Shown: in pieces, positions 23,825 to 34,840 of the stretch | Layout of the letters: every line of letters starts with the position of its first letter | Position numbering within the stretch: the first letter of the stretch is position 1 | Source: Dichetophora obliterata | Taxonomy: Eukaryota; Arthropoda; Insecta; Diptera; Sciomyzidae | Reading direction: 5' to 3' | Assembly (NCBI GenBank): GCA_963920525.1 | Contig: OY986435.1 | Coordinates: 224,836,093-224,900,092, forward strand | DNA: 64,000 nucleotides | Translations under genes and position numbers: made by a program | Notes under the pieces: model-generated | Seen by the model: the letters and a program-made list of their open reading frames with translations, nothing else | What the model was told of the DNA's origin: nothing | The model's database searches: none

Positions 23825-24338
23825 CTACCAACAACAAAAATTAAAAAGAAATAATTTTGAAATTGAAAACATCCTAGATATTTCATTAATAAAAACATCT
23901 ATAGAGACGATTTTAATTTGATGTATTGACGCAATATTTCGTATATTTTTAGCTCTGCCAAATATCTCTAGAGTTTTTAAATTGTTGTTTATTTTGTAAA
24001 TTTCGGTTTTTTCTTCAACAATTATTTTAGATGATGTACAATTAAAAGCACTGACGAAATCGGAGGCACTATTGACTACAAATTTTGCGAGCTTTTATGT
24101 ATTGTTGAACTATAATTTTTGTTGGTGCTTCAATTCCATCTATACAATCCCTAGATGTGGGATGTGGCAAAATAGTTCCAAATTCCAAATAGTTGAGGCC
24201 GAATTTTGTTTCTAAGTGAGGAATAATGTGAGCAATATGCTTATTTTTAAATTGCGAAGAAAACTTATCACTCCAAATTTTCGTCACTTTTAACGACCTA
24301 GGTAATTTATGCAAAAGTTTGTACAAATATGGAAACAA
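23825..24338 (-). pseudogene. Transposase-like protein fragment (SDxxSSQFKN family)
   Basis: From 24338 the frame reads LPRSLKVTKIWSDKFSSQFK followed by NKHIAHIIPHLE, then DCIDGIEAPTKIIVQ. This order (SD...SQFKN, then DGI...TK) matches a group of uncharacterised transposon-related proteins of arthropods that I recall, in which the first motif carries an acidic active-site residue. One extra A near 24080 shifts the frame; NSASDFVSAFN and the rest then run open to a stop at 23825. There is no start codon, so this is probably a later exon or a 5'-broken copy. Sequence upstream is interrupted by the piggyBac at 24676. Confidence 0.55.
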
Positions 24339-25234
24339 AATAATTTAGCAGTCAGTATAAAACATTTTTTCAGAGTGGGCCAACCATGAAATGCCTACTT
24401 GCCATATATTTAAAATAAACTAGTATCCTTCAGCAAATAAAAAAAATTAATAAAGCTTATCCTTGGACGATCGTTACCATGTGTACCGAATTTCATTCAA
24501 TTATCTCAACTCCTTGCCATTTTAGGTGTTAGATAAAAAAAGTCTGCCACGTTACACATGTTTGATTGCTCCCCATGTCTCTACCTATCTATACCTATAA
24601 TTTATTAATTTTTTTTTTACTAATTTATAAAAAAGACTTTCAACACTTACGGAAAATATGACTAATGGACTTTAACCCTCGGATGGATGACAGAATGGAA
24701 TTGCTAAGAAGAAGTACAGTGGTCTGGGCAGACCCCTTATGTCATTTTGGTTAGGAAGGGGCGCGCATGGCCTGGTGTGCTAAAGGTGTGTCTTATATAT
24801 GAGGGTATGTGTGTGTGCAGGCCCGCTTGCAAGGGGGGAGGTTTGGGTGTTTCACCCCCCTTTTTTAATAGAAATAGTAACAATTTTTACAAATTAACTT
24901 TATATAAGCTCTAAAATAAAACAAATGCGAGGTAAACCCCTCCCCATGGAAATGAACCACCCGATGGGGATAGAAATAGTTAAAATTTTGACAAATAAAC
25001 TCCAAAGAAACACCAAAATAATTCCGCCCGCTTCAGGAAATCCTACGGGGGGCCGGTGTGTGTGTGTGATTAAAACCAGTTTTGTTTTTAGTGTTGCTTA
25101 TTTATTCGATATTTTTTCGAGTAAAATACATTTATGTTATTGCACAGGTCGGACAAAAACGGTGAGTGATGGTCTATGCGCATGTAAGGCACGGGAGGGT
25201 CTTGCATGTAGTGAAAGAGTATTGAGTTTTACGT

Positions 25235-25894
25235 TTAAGGGGACGGTCTGAAAACTAGCTCCTTCTCATTCACTATGTCCCAAACACGTTGCTTTCCATT
25301 CCGATGGCTTAGATTCCAAGCACGGTATGAATCACTGGCCCGTCGATTAGTTTCGTGAACGATTACGGAGACCACTTCCGGGGAAATCAACGACTTGAAA
25401 ATCGCTATTGGGTTCCGAATCGTTTCCAACCTTGGACCAGCCCGAATAGCTATGAGTTGAGTGTGGAAACGCGGTCGACCAGTTGTCGGTGGATTAAGGT
25501 TCCAAACTTTAGCTTCTTTAGACCTATAAAATTCAGCGACTTGCTCAACAACAGGTATAGGAATGGTAACCATATGTTCATCCTGCTCAGGTTGATTTAT
25601 AAGAGCAGCGGCCACATTTTCTTTATATATCTTATCTATATCTTCATCGTCTTCACTGTCTCGTAAATTAACTTCAATTTCCAGCTCTTGTTCGACATCA
25701 GATGCTACTAACTCATCATCCGGAATATAGTCCTCGTCCTCGTCATCTTCTGCTTCAAATGGATCCTGTTCCTCTTCACTTTCACACAAATATTCTTCTA
25801 CTTGCAAGCGTTTGGAGTCCGTCATTGGACTTCTCCTATTTGTGGAACGTAATAGCATACCCACATTGTCAAACGATAGAAAATAATCAGCCAT
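25235..25894 (-). pseudogene. piggyBac transposase, N-terminal part
   Basis: The 219-codon frame starts at 25894. Residues about 35-100 are highly acidic (EEEQDPFEAEDDEDED), as in many piggyBac transposases. From about residue 130 the conserved entry to the catalytic domain is visible: WNLNPPTTGRPRFHTQ, then FKSLISPEVVSVIVHETNRR. It stops just where the DDD core should begin. Full-length proteins are usually close to 600 residues, so the catalytic domain has been deleted. The sequence at 24800-25230 that replaces it contains unrelated C- and G-rich repeat-like text. Confidence 0.85.
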
Positions 25895-26610
25895 TTCACT
25901 TAAAAATTAATCGCAAAAAAAAAAAACAAAATTATTAGCTTCAAACCTCACCACTCGATTAAAAATTCATAAACTTGAACTTGAAAATATACTCGCTTTG
26001 TTTAAATAATTAATAATAAAAAATATTGTTTTTTGTCATATAAAACGCAACGCAAGACCAACACAGACAATCTGGCACACTGAAATGCTGCTTCCCAACT
26101 GAACCAATTTCTATATTCAGTTTATAATATATACTTGCCACGAATGCACGTTCAAACAAGTTCAAAAAAGAGTCGTACGTTTTTCATTTTATCAAATATT
26201 TTCTTTCATGATACCAATGGTAAGTGGCGACCGCTTATTGGAAATCTCATGCAAATTTTCGTATGCAAAACCTCATATCATATACTTCATATGCTGTAAT
26301 TTTTTACTTGAGCAAATGTGTGTGTAAGTTCTTTACAATAAAATAAAAAAAAAAGAAAATATTGCTCGTAAAAAGACATGTTATATACGGCCAATCGTAT
26401 GAAATCATATCAGTTTTGGGTGATCTGGCCAGACTATTGTACTGCCACATACAGAAAAGAGGAAAAAAATACAAATTTTTCATTACGAAAAACACGCAAA
26501 AACCCTGAATTTGTTTCCATTGCATTCGCCATATCGACTTTAAAGAAGTCATGGAACCGTTTCGCTCAAACTTGCCAGAAAAAAATTTGCGCAGCTTCAA
26601 AGTTGAAAAT

Positions 26611-26624
26611 GGTCTGGCCAGACC
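26611..26624. repeat. 14-bp palindrome next to the piggyBac right end
   Basis: ggtctggccagacc is a perfect palindrome. Variants lie at 24720-24733 (ggtctgggcagacc) and 26423-26436 (gatctggccagact). Their position near both termini suggests a transposase-binding or hairpin role, which is inference. Confidence 0.7.
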
Positions 26625-26647
26625 ACTGTCGTCCATCCTAGGGTTAA

Positions 26648-27839
26648 AAACGCAATAGAAATGAAAGAAAAAACTTTAAAAAAAAGACTGCCATGTTACA
26701 AAAAAAAAAAACGACCTAATTCATTGTCATTAAAGGTATATCCAAAACAGGTATTTTGTAAAATTTTGTTACTCTATTTGATAAAGGATACTTTATTCTA
26801 CCACGGAATATAAAAATCAAAACAAAAACAATTAGATTGTATTTTATATTCTCCTTTTTGTTGGATTCTTTTTTTTCCATATTTTCACTTTAAAGAGTCA
26901 CAAAATGACGTTTAATGACACTAGTTAATACGATTTTTAATTTTTTTTTATTTAATGGTGGCAGATACATGTACAAACTGCAAGCCAAGAAGTGTGATAT
27001 TTACAAAAAAAAAATCGTCTGGTTTCATCTTTCAAATTTCTGCCCATATAATAAATATTTTGATGGGGAGGACGCAGATGTGGAATTTTACTTAGAAAAA
27101 GAAAACAATGAATAAAAAATGTAAATCAAAATTATAAACACTTGCTTCCACTTATTTATCACACAGCACAAGTATTGTTTAATTTAAATCAAATAACAGT
27201 TTTCAGGCGTAAAATTGCGCTACCTTAAAAAAATTATATACTAAAAACTAAAAATCTTTTTTTAAAAAATACAGTTTTGAAAAGAAGAAAATTTAGGCAT
27301 TGAACGAAAATTACTTTCTTGCGAAATTTGTAGAGTTTTTATGTATCCATAGTACTTTAAAAATGCTCAAAATTCGGAATACAAACGCGATTTTTGAGAA
27401 TAATAGCTTGGCATTAAATCTGATTTCATTTTTGAAATCAGCGACAGCGAATTAACTAAAATGCTAAATTTCATGAAGATTTTACCACTCCTTCTATATT
27501 TGTCCATCTTTTGTATGGACTCAGACTGCTGTGCATCAGTATCGAGAGTATCAATTGACTTATTCACTCTAGCTACTTTCATAGTTCTGTTACTTTTTTC
27601 GCCCAAGGTAATCCATAAAAGGGTCCGTTCAATCAACTTCCCACTTGTTTGTTATTTCTTTGTGTTTTTAACGTCTTGATTGACTTGAAGTAATTTATTT
27701 GAGAAAAGATGACACATAAATCTTTCGTTGAGTAACATGAATAAAGAAATCGTGCTAATAAAATATAGCGGTTATTTAAAAAGTTTCCAGAAGAGAAATA
27801 AAAACATAATTGTATGGTTTGAAATGCTTTCAATTATTC
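26648..27839. other. No clear gene; one weak frame
   Basis: A plus-strand frame ending at 27115 (FCPYNKYFDGEDADVEFYLE) follows a splice-acceptor-like tract ending ggtggcag near 26962. I do not recognise it and cannot tell exon from chance. The rest is AT-rich. Confidence 0.35.
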
Positions 27840-28290
27840 TGTATATTCTTCCAGAAGCTTAATACACTTGCTCCAAAGGTACTAAGAAGTCATCACTCTT
27901 GATTTGTGAGAACAGCCAGAAGTCAGAGGGAGCTAGATCTGGCGAATAGGGTGGATGTTCCAACAATTACTTAAACTCCAAAAGTACTTAAATTCACTAA
28001 TTTAAGTGACGGTTTTTTTTGCTTTTGTGAGCAGGTTCGATGTCCTGATGAAAAATAACTTTATTTTCCGCAAACCGGGTATTTTTCAGGAATCCTTGCG
28101 TCAAGTTAATCCAAAAGGTTGCAATATTATTCAGAATTAATTGTTTTTCCAGTTTGCAGATAATCCACCATCCCAAAAAGCTGATGTCACAACCTTCTCT
28201 ACAGATTTTCGAACACAAATTTGCTTAGGAACCGAAGTACCAGGTTCACACCATTCTTTAGCGTCTTGTTTTGATTCAGGATCATGGTGG
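27840..28290 (-). pseudogene. mariner B transposase, catalytic half
   Basis: After the LINE the frame continues HHDPESKQDAKEWCEPGTS, KSVEKVVTSAFWD, then GKTINSE, KVIFHQDIEPAHKS (second Asp in HQD) and SPDLAPSDFWLF in shifted frames. The D34D-type motif order of mariner is preserved, but at least three frameshifts and stops break it. Confidence 0.78.
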
Positions 28291-28968
28291 AATTCTATTA
28301 ATCATTTAATATTTTGCCATAAGCTCAAAAATTGGTACGGTTTTTCTCCAACAGCAATAAAATTGATTTGGTCATATCTGTATGATCGTTTCCAATGTGT
28401 TTGTTCTGGTGATTTGTACTCAGACTTTATTCGAGTAAATAAAGGTGTTCCCCAGGGGTCAGTTCTGGGACCCTTTTTGTTTTCCATTTACGTAAATGAT
28501 TTTCCGTTAATCCCGAATCAATGTTTCACACATATATACGCTGATGATATACAGCTTTATGTTTCATGTGATAAAACTGATCTTTGTAGTGGTGTGAGTA
28601 TCCTTAATCAAGAACTCCAGCGAATCGGTATCGCTCGGTATGTATACAGTCTGAGTAGGTTTGATCATGTCTCGGAATATGCTTACCAAATGAACAACAC
28701 CACCTTTGATAACCTTTTCAAGATAAAAGTCCTACAGTTTGTCCACAAATTAATATTTTCCGCTGAACCTATCTTTCTTTTCGAGAGACTTCGATTTACA
28801 CAATCGCGCCGTAATAATAATATTGTATTAGCTAGACACTCCTGCCTTGTCTCAGAAAGACAATTCGTCATATATGGTGCACGTTTTTGGAATTCCTTAG
28901 ATCATAACACACAACAAATTAGCAAAGCTGTCAATTTTAAAAAGAAACTAATATCGTCCCTTAATTAG
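28291..28968 (+). pseudogene. Reverse transcriptase fragment with internal deletion
   Basis: The frame is open from the insertion point to a stop at 28968. It contains NKGVPQGSVLGP (template grip), YADDIQLY (catalytic Asp pair) and, near the end, FERLRFTQSRRNN and ARFWNSL, typical of the C-terminal tail of jockey/CR1-type LINEs. Between LNQELQRI and ARYVYSLSRFDHVSEY a long stretch of the usual protein is missing, so the copy derives from an internally deleted RNA or DNA. The apparent longer frame from 28141 is a chimera whose first 50 codons are antisense mariner. Confidence 0.82.
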
Positions 28969-29231
28969 TTTAACATGTCATCCATTAGATATAAGTCCTT
29001 TTAAATTATTCAATCAGATTTCATATTTATTTGTTATAATTTTGTATGTTTTCGATTTTTTATTGTAATAAGCTCTTCATTTTAGTTTTAAGTTTTCGTA
29101 TATTAAATATAAGTGTTTCGTATATTAAATATTTACTGCCATATTTCCTTTCTTAATGATTAGTGCTAGTAAAGAGATATTATATCTTGTAACACTAAGA
29201 ACTGCAAATAATAACTAAATAAAATAAATAA
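28291..29231 (+). mobile_element. Truncated LINE (jockey/CR1-like) inside mariner B
   Basis: The insertion is bounded by atggtgg at 28284-28290 and 29232-29238 and ends in a (taaa)n-type tail, so it is a 5'-truncated target-primed insertion. It encodes the end of a reverse transcriptase (below) followed by about 260 bp of 3' untranslated sequence. Confidence 0.88.
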
Positions 29232-29560
29232 ATGGTGGTAGATCCAAGTCTCTGAAAAAGTATCATTCGAATGTGTTTTTGTTTCATTGTTAGCGAATGC
29301 GGCACCCATTGTGCACACACCTTTTTGAAACCCAAAACTTCACTTAAAATAGGGCTCACACTGCCTATTGAGATGTCAACGGCTTCTACTTAATCCCTTT
29401 CTGCTAACCGACGATCTTCCAAAACCATATCATGTATTTTTGCTATGATTTCTGGCGCGGAACATCTTAAAGACTTGTACGACCTCGTTTAAATTCAGCA
29501 ACCTTGTTGTACAGTGTTACAAGTGAAGATGTAGAGTCCTTATATACTTCAAATAATTAA
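29232..29560 (-). pseudogene. mariner B transposase, N-terminal half
   Basis: Recognisable pieces in changing frames are VAEFKRGRTS, IAKIHDMVLEDRRLAERD and LGFKKVCAQWVPHSLTMKQK, then SETWIYHH at the LINE junction. The first catalytic site (normally DETW) reads SETW, so the Asp is lost. The order and spacing match the DNA-binding half of mariner transposases. Confidence 0.75.
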
Positions 29561-30282
29561 AGACACTAGTAAGCCCATGTGGCTTTGAAACGCAAAAATC
29601 AAACATACCTAAATTTTATTTTAAGCTACTGAATAGATTTTCAACTGATCAGAATTGAAATGAAATTAATTTTAGCCGTTTTGCAATATACGCGGCCTTG
29701 TACGTGCAAAGACGATATAATGTTAGCATATTTCTTTTTATGCCCAAATTTATTTTAAATATACAGGCGTAAGAATATTTCTTGATTTCCAGTTGAAAAA
29801 TGCTTGAACAAAATGTTTCATTACCAGTCTCCAATTTCTTATTAAATTTTTGAGTAAATTTTTAAAAATAATTCCAACCAACAGCTTAGAAATCTTTGTT
29901 CAGCTGTAAGAAATTATTCCAGTATCACTTTGATGTTGAATATATCAACTCATAGTTTTAGCTGTGAAATTATAAAAGATTGTTCGTCAGTATAACAGTT
30001 TCATAGCTATTAGCTGATAGGTGGCGCTAAATACCTACATACATATTTTAATACATATTTTTAGGCATATGCTGAAATTAAGATAAAAAAAAGCACAACA
30101 GCAATTTTACTCAAACTTTAACTCGCTGTAACTTAAAAAATATAAATTTTTAACAAATAAAAAGTCCAGTTTGCACATCTACAGGTCTTAACCTAGCAAA
30201 CCATACTGAATTGATTAAGATTAAACTTGTAATTAAAAAGCCTTACGCCGGACAAAATTTGTGTTTGCGTAATATATATAAG
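29561..30282. other. No gene seen
   Basis: AT-rich sequence without recognisable coding motif or repeat end. Confidence 0.5.
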
Positions 30283-30518
30283 ATGAGTGGATGAAGGTGA
30301 TATGTCGCAAAATGTTTTTTTCGAGAAAAATGAGTTCAAAGTTTCGCATTTGTACTGAGTTCTTTACTAAATCAAATTTTGTGAAGAAGGTATTGTCTAA
30401 AGTAGCCAAAAGCATGGTTGTTTTAATGTTTAAACTTGTTTGTATGTACACTACATCTTCATCCATAAATAGAACAGCGAAAATCCGAAGATGCGACATA
30501 TCACCTTCATCCACTCAT
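30283..30518. repeat. Perfect 27-bp inverted repeat with 182-bp spacer
   Basis: The arms at 30283-30309 and 30492-30518 are exact reverse complements (the left arm starts atgagtggatgaaggtgata). The spacer holds no recognised gene. It could be a very small MITE or a hairpin RNA precursor. No target duplication is evident. Confidence 0.85.
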
Positions 30519-31238
30519 GTCTTCAATTGTTCATGAATTTCTTTTGGTTGTAAAATTTTCATAAATAAAAAATTCAAGTATCACTGCGCGGTACTTAATT
30601 TTTTCCCTTTTGGTTCATACCATACAGACCATTATAAGGTAACATAAAAATTTGCGTTTCTAACTCAATTGGGTTAAGAATTTTTTCTTTTTTTTTTGCA
30701 GTTAAATATATTTTGTTAGCAAAATAGAAGGAAAGCTAATAAATGTTGCTAATATGTCAAAGCTATTGTAACTGATAAAAATAAGAATTCAATATTCAAT
30801 TCTTTTAAAATTTCTAAGAATGCTATTTTTATCTGTAATAAGAAAATCAACTTCAACAAAAATAACAATACTTAGTTCAAGCATAAAAGTGTTTCCAACG
30901 AATGTTAAGAATGTTCGTACACCTACCTACTCGCCTACTTTATAGCTACTTTATTCCCATGCTTGTTGATAAATGAGTTCTTTAGTGTCCTTAAAGTGTC
31001 CTTAAAACCCAAAAAAAGCACTCCCACAAGTATTAAGGTCGTGCTCTAGAAAGAGGCCACAACGACAATGAAAAATAAAGAAAAAATCGACTAATATATT
31101 GCCAATTTTATTTATATATTTTTATTTTTTGTTTAATTTTTTTAACCACCTGCAACAACTAACAAGAACATAAAATGAAGTAAAGAAACTCATTTCAAAT
31201 GATTTCAATTTGGCCACACGAATGATTTAGCAAAAATT
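30519..31238. other. No gene seen
   Basis: AT-rich, no coding motif. Confidence 0.5.
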
Positions 31239-32019
31239 ATGTCCGTTTTGTTAGGCTTGACGACAAATGAGCAGAAATCATCAGATACATTGCTAGATGA
31301 TGGACAACAAAAACAAATGTCTAAGAGAAAAAAAAAGAACAATCCAGGACATGACGAACGTCAACACAGCATGACATACTTAAACATATTTGCAGAAGAT
31401 TCGCACACACAAATAAATTTCTCACACTTAAGCCTTCAAAGAAATTGTGACAGTTTCCTACTTGAAGGCAGCTAGGAACACAAATGGACTGTGAGAAAGG
31501 CAGACAGCTGGACATAAATCAATACTCACACCATAGAAAAGAAAAATATACCAACAATCTGGTATGACTAAAAAACATAAAACAAAAGGAAGAGCAAACA
31601 AATCACTCCGAATTATAAAATCATACAAATTAGCATTAATAAGAAAACCTGCAGATATCCATGCAAACGTTACGGACGCTGAAACCTGCTGATTAATTTG
31701 ACTACCTGCACCAGCTGGTGACAACTTCCGAACTTAATGTTTAACATGGCTTTTAATGAAGAAGAAGACCCCCTACTTATAATACTGTGGCTAGATGGTT
31801 CTGACTGCAAACTTGCACTGGTCTGGTCGGGTCGGTAAGTCTGAACTTTTGTGACAGCTGCGAGTTGATGAATGTGTTGAAAAATACATCAAAGTCAAGT
31901 TGTTGATTTATATCTGGATTTATATCCAAAGCTGTCGCCATGATTTTGAAGAAAACATCTGCATTTTGTGTGCTTGGATGAACAAGATAATTTTTAAGTA
32001 AATATTTTAATCCAGCCAT
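31239..32019. other. Unassigned frames of more gene-like composition
   Basis: A plus-strand frame (31239-31475) encodes a hydrophilic, Lys/Gln-rich 78-residue peptide (QKQMSKRKKKNN). A minus-strand frame (32019-31777) encodes an 80-residue peptide (MAGLKYLLKNYLVHPSTQNA at the start) with balanced amino acid use. Base composition here is less AT-rich than around it. I recognise neither. They could be decayed transposon exons, small host exons or chance. Confidence 0.25.
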
Positions 32020-33859
32020 TAAAGCGGAAGATTACAAATTTATTGTGTTGGGCGTGTTGAGATAAATAGTTAAACATTTATATGATTTAACGATATTTAG
32101 GAACAAAAATAAGATTTTTCATATTTTTTAAGGTCCTTACAGATCTATTCATATAAAATTAATTCATAGTCATAGATGTCAGTAAAGGAGGTTTATAGTT
32201 TGGTCATAGTTTTAAAAAAAAATGCGACATCCAAAAGCAAAAAAAAAAAAATTGAAAAAGTTATTAAAGCATTGAATAGCTGATGCTATTAGCAAACTTT
32301 AGTGCTAAATTGCTTAAATAATCCTTACATATGAAAAAAAGTTTCTTGATTTTGAATTGATTGAAGAACATGATTTTTGTTTTTAGTCTGTAGGTTGGCT
32401 TAAGTCAAGTGTTTATAAATTGTCATCGAATTAGTGTGTCATTTAATTGCAAACCAATGCCTTTTTTATCCTAGTTACTTTTTATAAAATAAATCTTTCT
32501 CACATAAAGTGATACACTTAAAAGTTTGCATAATTTTAACCAATTATTTTTTTTATATTGTTAAAGTATTCAGTTTCATGGGCGTACATTAAAAAACTCA
32601 ATAAAATAAACAGAGAAGTTTTAATTAAATAAATTACATTAAAATGGAATAGAACAATTTTAACACCAAACAACTGGATTAAAACGATTTCGCAAATTAC
32701 TTATGTGGAATAGGCGGGTTATGTTCCTACAGGTATGGAATAGGTTTGTTTTGCTAGCAATAAATAATAAGTATATTATTCAGTAACTAAAGTATATTTC
32801 ATTTTTGTATAAAAAATTAAGTAAACTATGTCTATAAATTATATTATTAAAATTGTCTTTATTTCACAGCAATTAGTTTTTCGTGCTATAAACAATTGTA
32901 CAGCATTTGTATTAAAAAAGCTAGCTCATATACAAATTTTAATATTCACTTCTCGTTTTAAGGTTACTAAAAATACCTAATAATGAAAAATAGGTTGTAC
33001 TTGCGTAGCCAAATTTCAGCGTTTAAGGGGGGGGGGGTGGGCGGGGGTTGTGTTCTTCCTGGTTTTTCCTGCGCTTTCGAATGTTACTTAAAAAGTAGTA
33101 ATAAAGATATCAACTTGAAAATTTTCAAAGATATTCTTTAACGTATTGGCCTTTGCATATATCTTAAAGTTTGTATTAATTTTTAACAAACAAGTGTAAT
33201 TTTTTTCTCGTTCTGTTAAAATTTTCTTTTTTTTTCAGCATAGATAGGTACATACAAAGCTAAATAACTTATTTGTATTTATTTTGCGAATCTATATATT
33301 AATATGCAAACACATATCTTTAGCCCCCTTTTTACCGACTTTAAGACAATACATTTAAATGAAACTGGTATCATTTAAAAGCTCTGGTTCATATCAAGTG
33401 CACAATATATTTTTTATTCAAATGATTTGTCAATAAGATAGGTAAAAATTAGAAATTAAACACACTTTTTTCCCATACAAAAACAGCAACAAGAAACCAA
33501 GATACCCATTCGCTCTATTGAGACTCGCGAGAGTAAAAAAAACAGAGCTGTGTGGTTGTTGTGGCCTTTTCTTTTCTCTCTTTTCGGGCAAATTCAACCA
33601 GCGTTGCAGAGAAACCACGAAAAAAAGGTGGTTCTAAATAAAAGTGCACGCTTTAATTTAAAACTACGTTAGAATCCGCGTTCTTGAGCCAGTGTTAATA
33701 TTTTTATGTCATCGTAAAAATTATTTTTATTTATTTGTTTTCATTTTTCGATTAAATATTCAGGGAGGGGGAGAGGGGGTCGGTAAAAACATTTGTATCT
33801 TAATATATTATTCAAAACTCTTTAATATTTTTTATGGGTTTTAAAGAAAAAGTTAGATC
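32020..33859. other. No gene seen; Helitron-like scraps and a G run
   Basis: A G-rich tract (11 G, then tgggcggggg) lies at 33027-33047. Text just before it (attcacttctcgttttaagg, near 32943) resembles the 3' portion of the Helitron at 15652, so a diverged fragment may be present. No coding motif. Confidence 0.45.
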
Positions 33860-34562
33860 TGGAACACATATCTGATGCACCAACTGATGGTTGTAAGCAC
33901 ATTAATAGAATAATATAAATGAATAAATGAACCTAAACTGTGATGGATAAATTCTGGTGTATGACATCTAAATAATCTGAATGGACCTACACCTGTGGAT
34001 CTTCAATCTCATGGTGATTGTGACTACATTTGTCGGCGATACCGTGGTGTCTTGGTTTTAACCTCTTGAAACACTGCGTTAGACCAATTTGTAAAATGTT
34101 AATATGAGTGGCCGATAAGACCTAGTTTGTCTTGATGCCTGCGTTCGCAACCGGTTTTCTTTGTTTTAAGAAAATTGGTGTGGTAAAGTTGATCTAGTTT
34201 ATCGAGTAAACACCCTGTCAAACCAGGATCCCACTGGCTTCAGGAAGACAGAACGACATATATTATATATGAACTTATTGGAGTGATGTTCAATTGGGTA
34301 TGAGACCGTGCATGTCACACGACTCCGCCGGTGTAATGATATTGAAATTGTTGTTAACTTGGTCTTGTTTGTCTTGAGAACGCAACCCTGCTATGTTGTC
34401 TGATATTTTCGTTATGACTTAACTTTTTAATTATGTTAGCATTACTTTTCAATTTGTTAAAGTCATATTTTATATATTTGAATTGTAATCAATATCTCAT
34501 TTTCAAATTTTAATTTGCTATAAAACGTGTTCAGGCTTAGCAACCAAATAAATAAATAAATT
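33860..34562 (+). mobile_element. Possible LINE 3' untranslated region
   Basis: Non-coding sequence of moderate GC content (for example caaaccaggatcccactggc) runs into AT-rich text and ends in an (aata)n tail at about 34545-34560. This is the look of a 5'-truncated LINE tail, but no coding remnant or target duplication supports it. Confidence 0.3.
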
Positions 34563-34840
34563 ACTATACTATAGTTTTTTCACAATAAAAAGACTATTTT
34601 ATTCACATCATTCTCTTTAGTAACCGCTAACTAATTTATTTGAACACGAAGTTTTGTTTTTTTTTTTTTAAATTTTCATATACATTTTTTATTTTCATTC
34701 TGAGATAAATGTTGAGCTTTTCTGAAATATAAAATGTTATAACGTTTTTTATTAAATAAACTAATTTCATAAATTATATATTTAAAAATTAAGCCGTCTT
34801 TTATTTTAAATTAAGATATCTTTAATTATCATCCTACCAT

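Larger units (their letters stand above)
24676..26643 (-). mobile_element. piggyBac-type element, internally deleted (about 2 kb)
   Basis: Both ends start CCCT (ccctcggatggatgacag at left; complement of ctgtcgtccatcctaggg at right) and are flanked by TTAA (24672-24675 and 26644-26647), the obligatory piggyBac target. The right end is followed inward by the palindrome ggtctggccagacc (26611-26624), and an imperfect copy lies near the left end (24720-24733). Only the N-terminal third of the transposase remains. The element could be mobilised only in trans. Confidence 0.9.
27840..29560 (-). mobile_element. mariner element B, split by a LINE
   Basis: Minus-strand mariner transposase is read from about 29560 to 29232 and again from 28290 to about 27840. 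The break is an inserted LINE (28291-29231) flanked by the 7-bp duplication atggtgg. Terminal inverted repeats were not found, so the outer limits are those of recognisable coding sequence. Confidence 0.75.

Noticed and set aside
28141..28968. A single 275-codon reverse transcriptase gene
   Set aside because: The first 50 codons are antisense mariner transposase up to the atggtgg duplication; only 28291 onward is LINE, so it is a chimera by insertion.
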